From Shewanella metallivivens (lineage in GTDB: Bacteria > Pseudomonadota > Gammaproteobacteria > Enterobacterales > Shewanellaceae): 64,000 bases of DNA. The notes below the pieces were generated by a model, which worked only from the letters and a program-made list of their open reading frames with translations, had not been told where the DNA came from and did no database searches. The translations under genes were made by a program, and so were the position numbers. Of this stretch, positions 25,481 to 35,424 are shown in pieces. Numbering within the stretch: position 1 is the first letter of the stretch; each line of letters opens with the position of its first letter. The stretch covers positions 835,753 through 899,752 of the forward strand of contig NZ_JAQQPZ010000013.1 in assembly GCF_028750675.1 (NCBI RefSeq), in the 5' to 3' direction.

Positions 25481-26962
25481 TTACAGCTTGTGTTTGGCAA
25501 GTAACTCAGTAAGTACGATACGTTGAGATTGCTGTTTATTGGTGACACTTATTTGAGCATCTTTAATTGCAAAATCAACGATTAAATTTGCAGTGTCATC
25601 GCCATTTTTCCAGGTTAGATGTAACTGCTGGTTGTCATAGCTCATACTAAACTCACCATTAAATGCCTGTTGAGTATTGCGAAGCTTAATCAGTTCGCAT
25701 AATGCTTTGACCACAGGTTTTTGCATAGATGTTTGAATATCACTCACATGCAAATAAGGGCGGTTAATATCGCGACCTACTTGAGTCTTGTTGAGTAATT
25801 CCATTGCGTTGGTTTCGGCCAGTAAACCTGTGTAATACACCTGCGGTATGCCTGGAGCAAAAAACTGAATACTGCGTGCAATTAAGTAATCTACATCATT
25901 TTGAGCAAGGGCATCGTAATAAGTACAATTTACTTGGTAAAGGTCTACGTTGCTTGCTGCAGCGCCAGTTGCCTGTAAGCTTTCACCTTTACTGTTGCGG
26001 TGAATTTGATTAACAAGGTTGTCAATTTCGGCTGGCGTTAATAAACCAGCTTTATTGCCAACAGGCCCTGCATCGATAATACCAATGCCATCGTGAGTAT
26101 CTAGCACGGTAACGCAGTTGCGAGGAGCGATTGATAACCAGTGAGTTAAGGCGCTCGCATCCTTGCTAAACAAACTGTGTAAAATTAATGGCGGCAGTGC
26201 AAAGTCGTACACCATATCAACCCGCTTAGCGATGTCGATTTGTGTCATGTAGTGCGAGTGAATTTCTGCCAATGTGGTCATGCCGAGGCTGTTGGCTTTT
26301 TTTGCTAATTCATCTACAAAGGCAAAAGATTCATCAATCATAAAGCAGCTAGTGCCCGGTTTTTTTATTGCATAGCCCGCAGCGTCAAGTCTGATGAGGT
26401 CGACTTTACTGTCGTGAAAGCGATTCAGTACGTTATTTAGATGAGCTTGTCCGGCTGCGGTGTGAACATTAATGTCGATTTGATTTGACGTGAAAGTCGT
26501 CCAAAACTCGACTTCAGTTCCGTCGGCTAATGTGTAAGTGGTAAAGCAGCTACCTGGGCGAGGGCGATAGATTTTGGCCTGATCTTCTGCACTTAGCCCA
26601 TTTGGGAATACGCTTTCTTTGGTTAAAAACAGATCCCAATATGGAGATTGTTTACCCTTGGCAAGCACATCTTGAAACTCTGTCGATTCGGCAGACATAT
26701 GGTTAACGATTAAGTCAGCCATAATGTCATAGTGCTGGCCAATTTGTTTTACGTCGTTCCAATCACCTAAGCGTTCATCCACTTTGCCGTGATCGATTGG
26801 GTCAAATCCGGCATCGCTACCATCTATAGGGTAGTAAAAAGGCAATAGATGTACGCCACCAAAAAGATCATGCAGTTCTGTGTCTAGAACCTGTTTGAGT
26901 CCTTTTAAATCTGAGTGAGCTATACGATCTACGTATGTGATCAGCTGAACATTATTTTTCAT
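25481..26962 (-). CDS. scrP: Sucrose phosphorylase (GH13)
   Basis: 493 aa. It converts sucrose and phosphate to alpha-glucose-1-phosphate and fructose. The glycoside hydrolase 13 barrel shows the nucleophile D193 (LIRLDAAGY), acid/base E233 (TLAEIHSHY) and the third Asp in VLDTHDGIG (near 291), matching the Bifidobacterium enzyme numbering closely. HLLPFYYPIDGSDAGFDPIDH near residues 38-58 is typical. It is divergent from scrT, sharing an operator region. Fructose would go to ScrK. Confidence 0.93.
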   Translation of the reverse strand: MKNNVQLITYVDRIAHSDLKGLKQVLDTELHDLFGGVHLLPFYYPIDGSDAGFDPIDHGKVDERLGDWNDVKQIGQHYDIMADLIVNHMSAESTEFQDVLAKGKQSPYWDLFLTKESVFPNGLSAEDQAKIYRPRPGSCFTTYTLADGTEVEFWTTFTSNQIDINVHTAAGQAHLNNVLNRFHDSKVDLIRLDAAGYAIKKPGTSCFMIDESFAFVDELAKKANSLGMTTLAEIHSHYMTQIDIAKRVDMVYDFALPPLILHSLFSKDASALTHWLSIAPRNCVTVLDTHDGIGIIDAGPVGNKAGLLTPAEIDNLVNQIHRNSKGESLQATGAAASNVDLYQVNCTYYDALAQNDVDYLIARSIQFFAPGIPQVYYTGLLAETNAMELLNKTQVGRDINRPYLHVSDIQTSMQKPVVKALCELIKLRNTQQAFNGEFSMSYDNQQLHLTWKNGDDTANLIVDFAIKDAQISVTNKQQSQRIVLTELLAKHKL

Positions 26963-26994
26963 TTTGGCGACTCTTAAAATAGATTTCTAAAAAA

Positions 26995-27012
26995 AACTTA
27001 ATCGATTAAGTT
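26995..27012. promoter_or_regulatory. ScrR operator 1
   Basis: Perfect 18-bp palindrome AACTTAATCGATTAAGTT in the divergent scrP-scrT region. It is identical to operator 2 before the receptor gene and has the central CG dyad typical of LacI-family sites. Confidence 0.85.
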
Positions 27013-27151
27013 GTATATTTAACCAAGATGAAACATTATTCAAGGGCTTTGTTTAAAAATTGAGTTCGTTTTCTGTGGGAGAAGACGAATGTGAGCGTAA
27101 AAATCGACTCATAAACCACAAAGAAAAGCATATAAAAAGAAGGTGGATGGT

Positions 27152-28372
27152 ATGGTTAGTCATTTGAATACAAATGAAAATAGCGGTAATGCACGGATTA
27201 GAATGCTGACATATTTGATGTTTTTTATGTTTGCAATGACCTCTGATGCAGTTGGGGTGATTATCCCAGAATTAATTACAACGTTTGATTTATCAATGTC
27301 ACAAGCAAGCGCTTTTCATTACATGCCAATGTTATTTATTGCATTGAGTGGACTATTTTTAGGTTTTTTAGCCGATAAGCTAGGTCGTAAAACCACAATC
27401 TTAATCGGATTGTTATTGTTTGCCGCTGCGAGCTTTATGTTTGCATTGGGTGAGTCGTTTTACTACTTCCTGTTTTTACTCGCCTTAGTGGGGATTGCTA
27501 TTGGTGTATTTAAAACAGGGGCGCTGGGGCTGATTGGCGATATTTCGGCGAGTTCAAAACAGCACTCAAGTACCATGAATACCGTTGAAGGCTTCTTTGG
27601 TGTGGGGGCAATGGTTGGTCCTGCCATTGTGAGTTACTTACTTGTTACAGGTGTGTCGTGGAAGTACCTTTACTTTGGTGCTGGGGTCTTTTGCTTAGTA
27701 TTGTGCTGGTTAGCATACCGAGCGCCATACCCACAGATTAAGCGAACATCGACCCAAGAAATTAACCTAGCCAGCACCTTTAGGATGATGAAAAACCCCT
27801 ATGCATTAGGGTATTCGTTAGCCATAGGACTGTATGTTGCAACTGAAGTGGCCATTTACGTATGGATGCCGACACTCCTGCTAAATTACGAGGGGAATTT
27901 AGTCTTGGTTGCCACTTATGCACTCACCATTTTTTTTACCTTACGTGCAATTGGGCGCTTTTTGGGCGGCTGGATACTGAATCGGTTTAGTTGGCAGCAA
28001 GTGATGTTTTGGTTCAGCTTAGCGATTAGCCTATGTTACTTAGGTGCTATGTTGTATGGCATATCTGCCGCAGTCATATTATTGCCATTGTCGGGCTTAT
28101 TTATGTCGATGATATACCCAACGCTAAACTCTAAGGGCATAAGTTGCTTCCCTGTTGAACAGCACGGCTCTGTTGCTGGCGTTATTTTGTTTTTTACTGC
28201 GTTATCGGCGGCGTTAGGGCCGCTATTGATGGGATTTGTAGGTGATATGTTTGGCCATGTTAAATATGGTTTTTACCTAGCGACAGGTTTTGCCTTTTTA
28301 TTATGTTTTATGGCGGCTTATAACCTGCTACGCGATCCATCAGGGCACTTACTCACAGCCAATGTTGAATAA
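27152..28372 (+). CDS. scrT: Sucrose permease, MFS type
   Basis: 406 aa with twelve predicted membrane helices. The loop LADKLGRKTTIL between helices 2 and 3 is the MFS signature. It would carry sucrose into the cytoplasm by proton symport. The ATG at 27152 follows AAGGTGG at five bases; a GTG three codons upstream overlaps that site and is less likely. Assigned to sucrose from its neighbours; the sequence alone only says MFS sugar-type carrier. Confidence 0.83.
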   Translation: MVSHLNTNENSGNARIRMLTYLMFFMFAMTSDAVGVIIPELITTFDLSMSQASAFHYMPMLFIALSGLFLGFLADKLGRKTTILIGLLLFAAASFMFALGESFYYFLFLLALVGIAIGVFKTGALGLIGDISASSKQHSSTMNTVEGFFGVGAMVGPAIVSYLLVTGVSWKYLYFGAGVFCLVLCWLAYRAPYPQIKRTSTQEINLASTFRMMKNPYALGYSLAIGLYVATEVAIYVWMPTLLLNYEGNLVLVATYALTIFFTLRAIGRFLGGWILNRFSWQQVMFWFSLAISLCYLGAMLYGISAAVILLPLSGLFMSMIYPTLNSKGISCFPVEQHGSVAGVILFFTALSAALGPLLMGFVGDMFGHVKYGFYLATGFAFLLCFMAAYNLLRDPSGHLLTANVE

Positions 28373-28493
28373 TTGATCACTTTGATAAAATTATATTTAC
28401 TTAGTAAACATTTGCTTAAGTAATTTTTGTTAAATTTTAGTGTGTTTTGAGTATAAATTGTACTTGCAATTATTTCATTAGTTGCTAACTTGT

Positions 28494-28511
28494 AACTTAA
28501 TCGATTAAGTT
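28494..28511. promoter_or_regulatory. ScrR operator 2
   Basis: The same perfect 18-bp palindrome AACTTAATCGATTAAGTT, about 240 bp before the TonB receptor gene in a 375-bp intergenic space. The rest of that space shows no gene. Confidence 0.85.
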
Positions 28512-28747
28512 GGTTTTTTATTTAAGCTTTGACTTGAGTTGAAAACGGGTTGTCGTTGGTCTTAAACATGGGATTTAAGCCTACACGCTACACAACTGAT
28601 TTAGCTGAATTAAGTGAATAGATTAACTCAGAACATATTTCACTAAGTTGGCCTCGATAAGCTTAACTCGATTGAGATGAAAAATAATAACGATGCTGTT
28701 ATGGGGATATTCAACAGCATCAATACACTTTATGTGGGGACATAAAA

Positions 28748-31144
28748 ATGATAAACAGCACATCGAAAAAGTTTGTACTTAGTACGCTTGCAATGATGGT
28801 TAGCTCAAGCCTATGGGCAGCTGACGCAGAAACAACCGACTCGCAAAAAGATGCCATTGGCCTTGAACGTATTACCGTTACTGGGGTTGCGCGCGGTACT
28901 CGCGTAATGGACTCTAGTGTGTCAGTGAGTAGCGTATCACCAGACGATTTGGCGATTAGCTCGCCACGCTCGTCAGCTGAAGCGTTTCGGATTATTCCGG
29001 GAATGAAAGTTGAGTCTACCGGTGGTGAAGGCAATGCAAACATTGCGGTTCGTGGTCTACCCGTTGCCTCTGGTGGGGCTAAGTTTTTACAAATTCAAGA
29101 AGATGGCTTACCTATTTTACAGTTTGGCGATATTGCCTTTGGTAACGCCGATATATTTTTACGTATTGATTCGACAACACAAACTATCGAATCAATCCGT
29201 GGCGGTTCAGCATCAACTGCGGCCAGTAATGCGCCTGGCGGTATTATCAACGTCATCAGCAAAACCGGTACTAATGAAGCAGGTAGTGTCTCTACCACAG
29301 TTGGGCTAGATTACGATACTTTACGCACTGACTTTGAATTTGGTTCTTATATCAATGATTCAATGCGTTTCCATATCGGTGGTTTTGTAAGAACCGGCGA
29401 TGGCCCTCGCGAAGCAGGCTACACAGCCAACAAAGGTGGCCAAGTTAAAGCCAATATTACAAAAGAGTTTGACAATGGTTATGTGCGTTTGTACTTAAAG
29501 CATTTAAACGATAAGAGCATTGGTTATTTACCTATGCCTATGTATTCAGACGGCAGCTCAATTGCGGGTTTTGATTCAAAATCTGACACTGTCCATTCTG
29601 CTAACATGTTATCGACTTTACGTTTAGATGCAGATGGCAATATTAGCCGTGGTGATATGCGCGATGGTATGAATCCAATTGTTAACTCTGTGGGGTTAGA
29701 GGCGTCATTTGATTTAGGTGACGATTGGGTTGTTGAAAACCGTTTCCGTGTGTCTGATGTTAGCGGCAACTTTATGTCGTTGATCCCTGCTGAGGTGGGC
29801 AGTAGCTCAAGCATAGCAGACAGTATTGGTGGCGCTGGTTCACAATTACTTTATGCCAACGGTGCTAATGCTGGTGAGGTTTTTCAAAGCGACTTAGCGA
29901 TGCGAATTCATAGCTTTGACGTGACCATGAACGACTTTGGTTCGATTGTAAATGACATAAAGTTAACCAAAACGTTTGACGACTCAAACGTGACATTTGG
30001 TTTTTATACCGCCACTCAAAACATCAATATGACGTGGATGTGGAACTCATACTTAATGGAAGTGAAGGGCGATAATGCTGCGCTTCTTGATGTGGTTGCT
30101 GCAGACGGTACGTCGTATTCTGATAACGGTTTATACGCTTATGGCGTGCCATATTGGGGTAACTGCTGCCAACGTAATTACGATTCTGACTACACCATTA
30201 AAGCACCGTACATCGCGGCGTCGACTAAGATTGGCGATTTATCATTAGACGGTAGCGTGCGTTATGACTCAGGTGATGCCAGTGGTTACTATGCCGGTAA
30301 CGTGCAATCTCAAGTTGATATGAACCGTGACGGTACCATTTCTCAGCCAGAATTGAGCGTGTCGTCGATAGATAATGCTAACCCACAACTAGTGAATTAC
30401 GACTGGGGTTATGCTTCATATTCATTAGGTGCAAACTACCAAATTTCTGACGATTTAGCAGCATTTGCTCGCATCAGTCATGGTGGTCGTGCCAATGCTG
30501 ACCGCTTACTATTTGGTAAAGTGCGTGCCGATGGCTCGGTGGCAGATGAAGATTCTGTCGACGAAGTGGATCAGTATGAGATGGGTGTTAAATATCGCTA
30601 TGACAGCTTGTCATTATTTGCAACAGGGTTTTACTCAGAAACTGAAGAGCAAAACTTTGAAGCCACTAGCCAAAACTTTTTTGACCGTAAATATGAGGCA
30701 AAAGGGATTGAGCTAGAAGGAGCTTACTATGTGGGTGACTTTGATTTTCGCGGTAACGTGACCTGGACAGACGCCGAGATTGTTAAAGATGCACTTAACC
30801 CAGATGTAGTGGGTAACACACCTCGTCGTCAGGCTGATTTTATTTACTCGCTAATGGGTCGTTATAACTTTGATAAAGGCTCTGTTGGTGTCAATTTAAT
30901 TGGTACTACCGACACCTACGCACAGGATAATAACGACTTAGAATTTGACGGTTACACTCAGGTTAATGCATTTGCGTCATACCAGCTAACTGACGCGTTA
31001 TCGTTAGCATTAAACGTAAACAACTTGTTTGATACCGTTGGTATTACTGAAGCTGAAGAGGGGTCTGTGCCTGATAACAACATTATCAGAGCACGAACCA
31101 TTAATGGCCGCACTACCACAGCGACAATTAAATATGAGTTTTAA
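28748..31144 (+). CDS. TonB-dependent outer membrane receptor for sucrose
   Basis: 798 aa. Signal peptide MINSTSKKFVLSTLAMMVSSSLWA, a plug domain (about 40-170: ERITVTGVARG, SAEAFRIIPGMKVESTGGEGNANIAVRGLP, SIRGGSASTAASNAPGGIINVISKTG) and a 22-strand barrel to the C-terminal phenylalanine (ATIKYEF). ITVTG could be the TonB box. Energy comes from TonB-ExbBD. Placement between scrT and scrK and the shared operator support sucrose uptake (OmpScr type). Confidence 0.88.
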   Translation: MINSTSKKFVLSTLAMMVSSSLWAADAETTDSQKDAIGLERITVTGVARGTRVMDSSVSVSSVSPDDLAISSPRSSAEAFRIIPGMKVESTGGEGNANIAVRGLPVASGGAKFLQIQEDGLPILQFGDIAFGNADIFLRIDSTTQTIESIRGGSASTAASNAPGGIINVISKTGTNEAGSVSTTVGLDYDTLRTDFEFGSYINDSMRFHIGGFVRTGDGPREAGYTANKGGQVKANITKEFDNGYVRLYLKHLNDKSIGYLPMPMYSDGSSIAGFDSKSDTVHSANMLSTLRLDADGNISRGDMRDGMNPIVNSVGLEASFDLGDDWVVENRFRVSDVSGNFMSLIPAEVGSSSSIADSIGGAGSQLLYANGANAGEVFQSDLAMRIHSFDVTMNDFGSIVNDIKLTKTFDDSNVTFGFYTATQNINMTWMWNSYLMEVKGDNAALLDVVAADGTSYSDNGLYAYGVPYWGNCCQRNYDSDYTIKAPYIAASTKIGDLSLDGSVRYDSGDASGYYAGNVQSQVDMNRDGTISQPELSVSSIDNANPQLVNYDWGYASYSLGANYQISDDLAAFARISHGGRANADRLLFGKVRADGSVADEDSVDEVDQYEMGVKYRYDSLSLFATGFYSETEEQNFEATSQNFFDRKYEAKGIELEGAYYVGDFDFRGNVTWTDAEIVKDALNPDVVGNTPRRQADFIYSLMGRYNFDKGSVGVNLIGTTDTYAQDNNDLEFDGYTQVNAFASYQLTDALSLALNVNNLFDTVGITEAEEGSVPDNNIIRARTINGRTTTATIKYEF

Positions 31145-31188
31145 GTGCTGACTTAGTCTGCACAATAGTTAAGACGCTCCCCGTTAAC

Positions 31189-31214
31189 AAGCCCATGAAA
31201 GTGGGCTTTTTTTT
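31189..31214 (+). terminator. Terminator or attenuator between receptor gene and scrK
   Basis: Stem AAGCCCA / TGGGCTT with loop TGAAAG and a T8 tract, ending only 10 bases before the scrK start codon. Confidence 0.8.
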
Positions 31215-31224
31215 GGAAAAAAAT

Positions 31225-32202
31225 ATGACGACATTATTGAGTTTTGGTGAAGTATTGGTTGATTTACTTCCTGTTGATAACCTTGGTTTAACCCATCAAC
31301 CGATTGCCGGTGGCGCGCCGGCAAATGTGGCAGTGGGCTATGCCAAATTAGGCTGCCGCAGCTATTTTGCTGGTGGCATCAGTGCTGATGAATATGGCGT
31401 CATGTTAACGCGAGAACTGGCAGAACAAGGTGTCGATGTTAGCCATTTGGGGTTAATTCCCAATGCACCCACTGCCACTGTACTGGTAAGTTTAGATGCT
31501 TGTGGCGAACGTTCATTTAGTTTTAATCGTAAAGATACGGCAGATATGCTTTTTAGCGCGGCTAACTTTGATGCAATAAATTGGTCTGCCGTGGATATAT
31601 TCCATTTATGCTCAAATACCTTCACTGAAACGGATATTTTTAACAGCAGTTTATATGGCCTACAACAAGCTTATGCTCAGCAAAAACTGATTAGTTTTGA
31701 TGTTAATTTACGCTTATCTTTATGGGATGATGTAAGCCTGTTATCACGCCGTGTTGAGCAATGTTTGCCTTATACACACGTACTTAAAATGAGCCGTGAT
31801 GAAGCTGAGTTTTTGGCCAGTGATCGTGGTGTTGCTGTTGAAGAGTATTTGCAGTTTTGTTTAGCGCAAGGTGTCGCATTGGTGTTGATCACTAATGGTG
31901 CTGAGCCGGTACATTGTTTTGGCAAGACATTTTCTTTTGAAGTGGCGGTTCCGCAAATTAAGCCTGTTGATACAACCGCTGCCGGTGACAGCTTTGTTGC
32001 TGGTTTTTTATGGCAGCTTGGCCAATGTTTTGAGCATGAAAATGCTCAAGAGTATCACACCTTAATTGACGTGTTATCTGATCAGCTGTCGGTGCAGCAA
32101 GCGGTTAAGTTTGCGATAAAATGCGGTGCAATGACGTGCAGTGTTAAGGGCGCGTTTCCTGCGTTACCGAGTTTGGCACAAGTGCTTGCAGTTAATGAGT
32201 AA
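31225..32202 (+). CDS. scrK: Fructokinase (PfkB family)
   Basis: 325 aa. It phosphorylates fructose released by sucrose phosphorylase. N-terminal FGEVLVDLLP, GGAPANVAVGYAKLG (PfkB signature 1 region) and the C-terminal signature DTTAAGDSFVAGFL with catalytic Asp. The ATG at 31225 fits the family N-terminus; an ATG at 31195 lies in the preceding hairpin. Since the terminator sits immediately upstream, expression may depend on read-through from the receptor gene. Confidence 0.9.
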   Translation: MTTLLSFGEVLVDLLPVDNLGLTHQPIAGGAPANVAVGYAKLGCRSYFAGGISADEYGVMLTRELAEQGVDVSHLGLIPNAPTATVLVSLDACGERSFSFNRKDTADMLFSAANFDAINWSAVDIFHLCSNTFTETDIFNSSLYGLQQAYAQQKLISFDVNLRLSLWDDVSLLSRRVEQCLPYTHVLKMSRDEAEFLASDRGVAVEEYLQFCLAQGVALVLITNGAEPVHCFGKTFSFEVAVPQIKPVDTTAAGDSFVAGFLWQLGQCFEHENAQEYHTLIDVLSDQLSVQQAVKFAIKCGAMTCSVKGAFPALPSLAQVLAVNE

Positions 32203-32212
32203 CATGCAAATA

Positions 32213-32247
32213 AAAAAGAGGCAAACCTGGTGGTTTACCTCTTTTTG
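32213..32247. terminator. Bidirectional terminator between scrK and the RND pump genes
   Basis: Stem AAAGAGGCAAACC / GGTTTACCTCTTT with one mismatch and a TGGT loop, T-rich on both strands. Confidence 0.85.
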
Positions 32248-32275
32248 TTTTTAAGCTTAATGGCTTAGCTAACGA

Positions 32276-35200
32276 TTATGCTGCTACTGTTTTAGCGCGT
32301 TTTGCTAAGGCGTAGTAAAACAGTGGTGTGAGCAGCAGACCAAATAGGGTCACTCCAATCATACCTGCAAACACTGCCACACCAATGGCTTGACGCATTT
32401 CTGCCCCCGGGCCACTTGAGAACACCATTGGCACCACGCCCATAATGAAGGCAATAGACGTCATTAAAATGGGGCGTAAACGTAAGCGGCCCGCTTCAAG
32501 AATGGCCTCTAACGGCTCCATGCCTTTATCTTGCAGTTCTTTAGCAAACTCAACAATCAAAATGGCGTTTTTGGTCGCCAGCCCCACCAGAACAATGAGT
32601 CCGATTTGGGTAAAGATGTTGTTGTCGCCACCGTAAATCAGTACACCACTGATTGCCGACAGAATCGTCATCGGAATAATCAAGATAATTGCCAACGGTA
32701 AACTTAAGCTTTCATACTGCGCGGCGAGTACCATAAACACTAATAAAATGATTAATGGGAAAATATACACGCCTGCGTTACCGGCCAATATTTGCTGGTA
32801 AGTAATTTCGGTCCACTCGTAAGTCATACCGTTTGGTAAGGTTTCGGCCAGGATTTTTTCAATCGCAACTTGTGCCTCGCCACTACTAAACCCAGGTGCT
32901 GCACCGCCATTAAGCTCGGCGGTGGTAAAGCCGTTGTAGTGCATCACTCGGTCTGGACCTGCCACATTGGCCACGTTAATAAATGAGCCAATAGGCACCA
33001 TTTCACCTTGGTTGTTGCGCACCTTGAGCTGAGCTATTTGCTCTGGTGTTTGTCTAAACTGCTCGTCTGCTTGCACGTTAACCTGGTATGTGCGGCCAAA
33101 CTGGTTAAAGTCGTTGGCGTAAACCGACCCCATGTAACCTTGTAGCGTGGCAAACAATTCGTCTAACGACACGGCTTGTTGCTTGGCTTTGGTGCGGTCA
33201 ACTTCTACTTCAAGTTGTGGCACGTTAACCTGATAGCTTGAGAACACACCGGCTAACTCTGGTGTTCCCCAGGCTTTTTGCATGACCTGCATGGTGACTT
33301 TATATAACTCATCGTAACCGTGGTTTGCTCGGTCTTGAATTTGTAATCTAAAGCCGCCAATGGTCCCTAAACCTTGTACCGGTGGTGGTGGGAAAATGGC
33401 AATAAATGCACCATCAATAGCGGCAAACTTTTGGTTTAACGCGGCGGCAATGGCCCCTGCAGAAAGCGATGGGTCTTTACGGTCGGCAAAGTCATCTAGC
33501 GGGGTAAACAAAATGGCGCTGTTAGTGCTGTTAGTAAAGCCGTTAATGCTTAAGCCAGGAAACGCCACAGCATGTGCTACACCGGGTTGGTCTAACGCAA
33601 TGGATGACATTTGCTTCACGATGGCTTCGGTGCGATCAAGCGATGCTGCATCGGGTAATTGTGCAAAGGCAATTAAGTACTGTTTGTCTTGCCCTGGCAC
33701 GTAACCTGTTGGTGTACTGGCAAATTGTAAACCTGTTACCCCGACTAAGCCGACATACAACACACCCACAACAGCACCAAAACGAATCACTTTTTTAACG
33801 ACCCAGCCGTAACCGTCAGACAGTTTTGCAAAGAAACGGTTAAACGGGGCAAATAACCAACCGCCAAGCATTTTGTCCATACCACGGGTAAGGAAGTCTT
33901 GCTTGTCGTGATGACTTTTAAGTAACAATGCCGATAACGCAGGGCTTAAAGTCAACGAGTTTATTGCCGAAATAAAGGTCGAAATGGTAATGGTTAAGGC
34001 AAACTGCTTATAAAACTGGCCGGTTAAACCAGACATAAATGCCGTTGGAATAAATACCGCAGCCAGTACTAACGTGGTGGCAATAATGGGGCCGGTCACT
34101 TCTTTCATGGCTTTTTGCGTTGCCTCAAGAGGTGATAAACCTTCTTCGATATTACGCTCAACGTTTTCCACCACGACAATGGCGTCGTCGACCACAATAC
34201 CAATCGCCAGTACCAGACCAAATAATGACAAGGCATTAAGCGAGAAGCCCATCAAGTGCATAAAGGCAAAGGTCCCCACTAACGACACAGGTACCGCCAC
34301 TAATGGAATGATTGAGGCGCGCCAGGTTTGTAAAAACAGCACCACGACCAATACCACCAGTAAAACGGCTTCTAGCAAGGTTTTTACTACCGCTTCAATC
34401 GAGCCGCGTACGAATACCGTTGGGTCATAAACGATGTCGTAAGTTAAGCCTTCTGGGAAGGTGGCTGATATTTCTTTCATTTTGGCGCGAACGTCGTCAG
34501 AAATCTGAATCGCGTTAGAGCCAGATGCCTGAAACACCGGCAATGCTGCAGCATCTTTATTGTCTAGCATTGAGCGTAGTGCATAAGTGGATGCGCCTAG
34601 TTCAACACGTGCTACATCTTTTAAGCGGGTGATTTGGCCTTGAGAGCCCACTTTAACGATGATGTTTTCAAACTCTTCAACGTTGGCCAAACGGCCTTTT
34701 ACATTGATAAGTAATTGGAACTCACTTTCGCCACTAGGCTGCGCGCCTAGGCTACCTGCGGCGGCTTGTTGGTTTTGCTCACGAATGGCAGCAACCACAT
34801 CACTAGGTGATAAACCAATTGCAGCTACTTTATTTGGGTCTAACCACACACGCATGCTGTAGTCGCCGGCGCCAAATACTCGCACCGCGCCCACGCCTTC
34901 AATACGGGCAAGTTCGTCTTTAACCTTTAACACCGCATAGTTAGACAGGTAAAGCATGTCATAACGATTGTCGGGCGAGGTTAAATGCACCACCATGGTT
35001 AAGTCTGGTGATGATTTTTCGGTAACAACACCTAAGCGCTGTACTTCTTCTGGTAAGCGTGGTTTTGCACGTTCAACTCGGCTTTGTACTTGGGTTTGTG
35101 CTAAATCAACATCGGTACCAATGGCAAAGGTGACGGTTAATGTCATGCGGCCATCAGAAGTGGCTTGAGATGACATGTAAAGCATGTTCTCAATGCCGTT

Positions 35201-35410
35201 GATCTCTTGTTCCAATGGTGATGCGACTGTTTCAGCGATAACTTTTGGGTTGGCGCCAGGGTAATTGGCGGTAACCACGACCGTTGGTGGCACCACTTCT
35301 GGGTATTCGGTGATCGGTAATTGCCAAACAGCCAGTGCGCCCGCGATAAAAAACAATAGCGACAGCACTGCGGCAAAAATCGGTCTTTTAATAAAAAATT
35401 GCGACAACAT
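32276..35410 (-). CDS. RND multidrug efflux pump, inner-membrane subunit (AcrB/MexB type)
   Basis: 1044 aa, the expected size of a hydrophobe/amphiphile RND transporter trimer subunit. The N-terminal FFIKRPIFAAVLSLLFFIAGALA, twelve membrane helices, two large periplasmic loops, and the proton relay Asp pair in the helix-4 motif GIVVDDAIVVVENVER are all present. Proton-driven efflux of antibiotics, dyes or bile-like compounds is expected. It follows its adaptor gene by 14 bp. No outer-membrane TolC gene is present, so it would use one encoded elsewhere. Confidence 0.95.
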   Translation of the reverse strand: MLSQFFIKRPIFAAVLSLLFFIAGALAVWQLPITEYPEVVPPTVVVTANYPGANPKVIAETVASPLEQEINGIENMLYMSSQATSDGRMTLTVTFAIGTDVDLAQTQVQSRVERAKPRLPEEVQRLGVVTEKSSPDLTMVVHLTSPDNRYDMLYLSNYAVLKVKDELARIEGVGAVRVFGAGDYSMRVWLDPNKVAAIGLSPSDVVAAIREQNQQAAAGSLGAQPSGESEFQLLINVKGRLANVEEFENIIVKVGSQGQITRLKDVARVELGASTYALRSMLDNKDAAALPVFQASGSNAIQISDDVRAKMKEISATFPEGLTYDIVYDPTVFVRGSIEAVVKTLLEAVLLVVLVVVLFLQTWRASIIPLVAVPVSLVGTFAFMHLMGFSLNALSLFGLVLAIGIVVDDAIVVVENVERNIEEGLSPLEATQKAMKEVTGPIIATTLVLAAVFIPTAFMSGLTGQFYKQFALTITISTFISAINSLTLSPALSALLLKSHHDKQDFLTRGMDKMLGGWLFAPFNRFFAKLSDGYGWVVKKVIRFGAVVGVLYVGLVGVTGLQFASTPTGYVPGQDKQYLIAFAQLPDAASLDRTEAIVKQMSSIALDQPGVAHAVAFPGLSINGFTNSTNSAILFTPLDDFADRKDPSLSAGAIAAALNQKFAAIDGAFIAIFPPPPVQGLGTIGGFRLQIQDRANHGYDELYKVTMQVMQKAWGTPELAGVFSSYQVNVPQLEVEVDRTKAKQQAVSLDELFATLQGYMGSVYANDFNQFGRTYQVNVQADEQFRQTPEQIAQLKVRNNQGEMVPIGSFINVANVAGPDRVMHYNGFTTAELNGGAAPGFSSGEAQVAIEKILAETLPNGMTYEWTEITYQQILAGNAGVYIFPLIILLVFMVLAAQYESLSLPLAIILIIPMTILSAISGVLIYGGDNNIFTQIGLIVLVGLATKNAILIVEFAKELQDKGMEPLEAILEAGRLRLRPILMTSIAFIMGVVPMVFSSGPGAEMRQAIGVAVFAGMIGVTLFGLLLTPLFYYALAKRAKTVAA

Positions 35411-35424
35411 GATGGGGGTGTTCC

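Noticed and set aside
28661..28680. GCTTAACTCGATTGAGATG as a third ScrR operator
   Set aside because: The dyad is not centred on TCGA and matches the 18-bp palindrome poorly.
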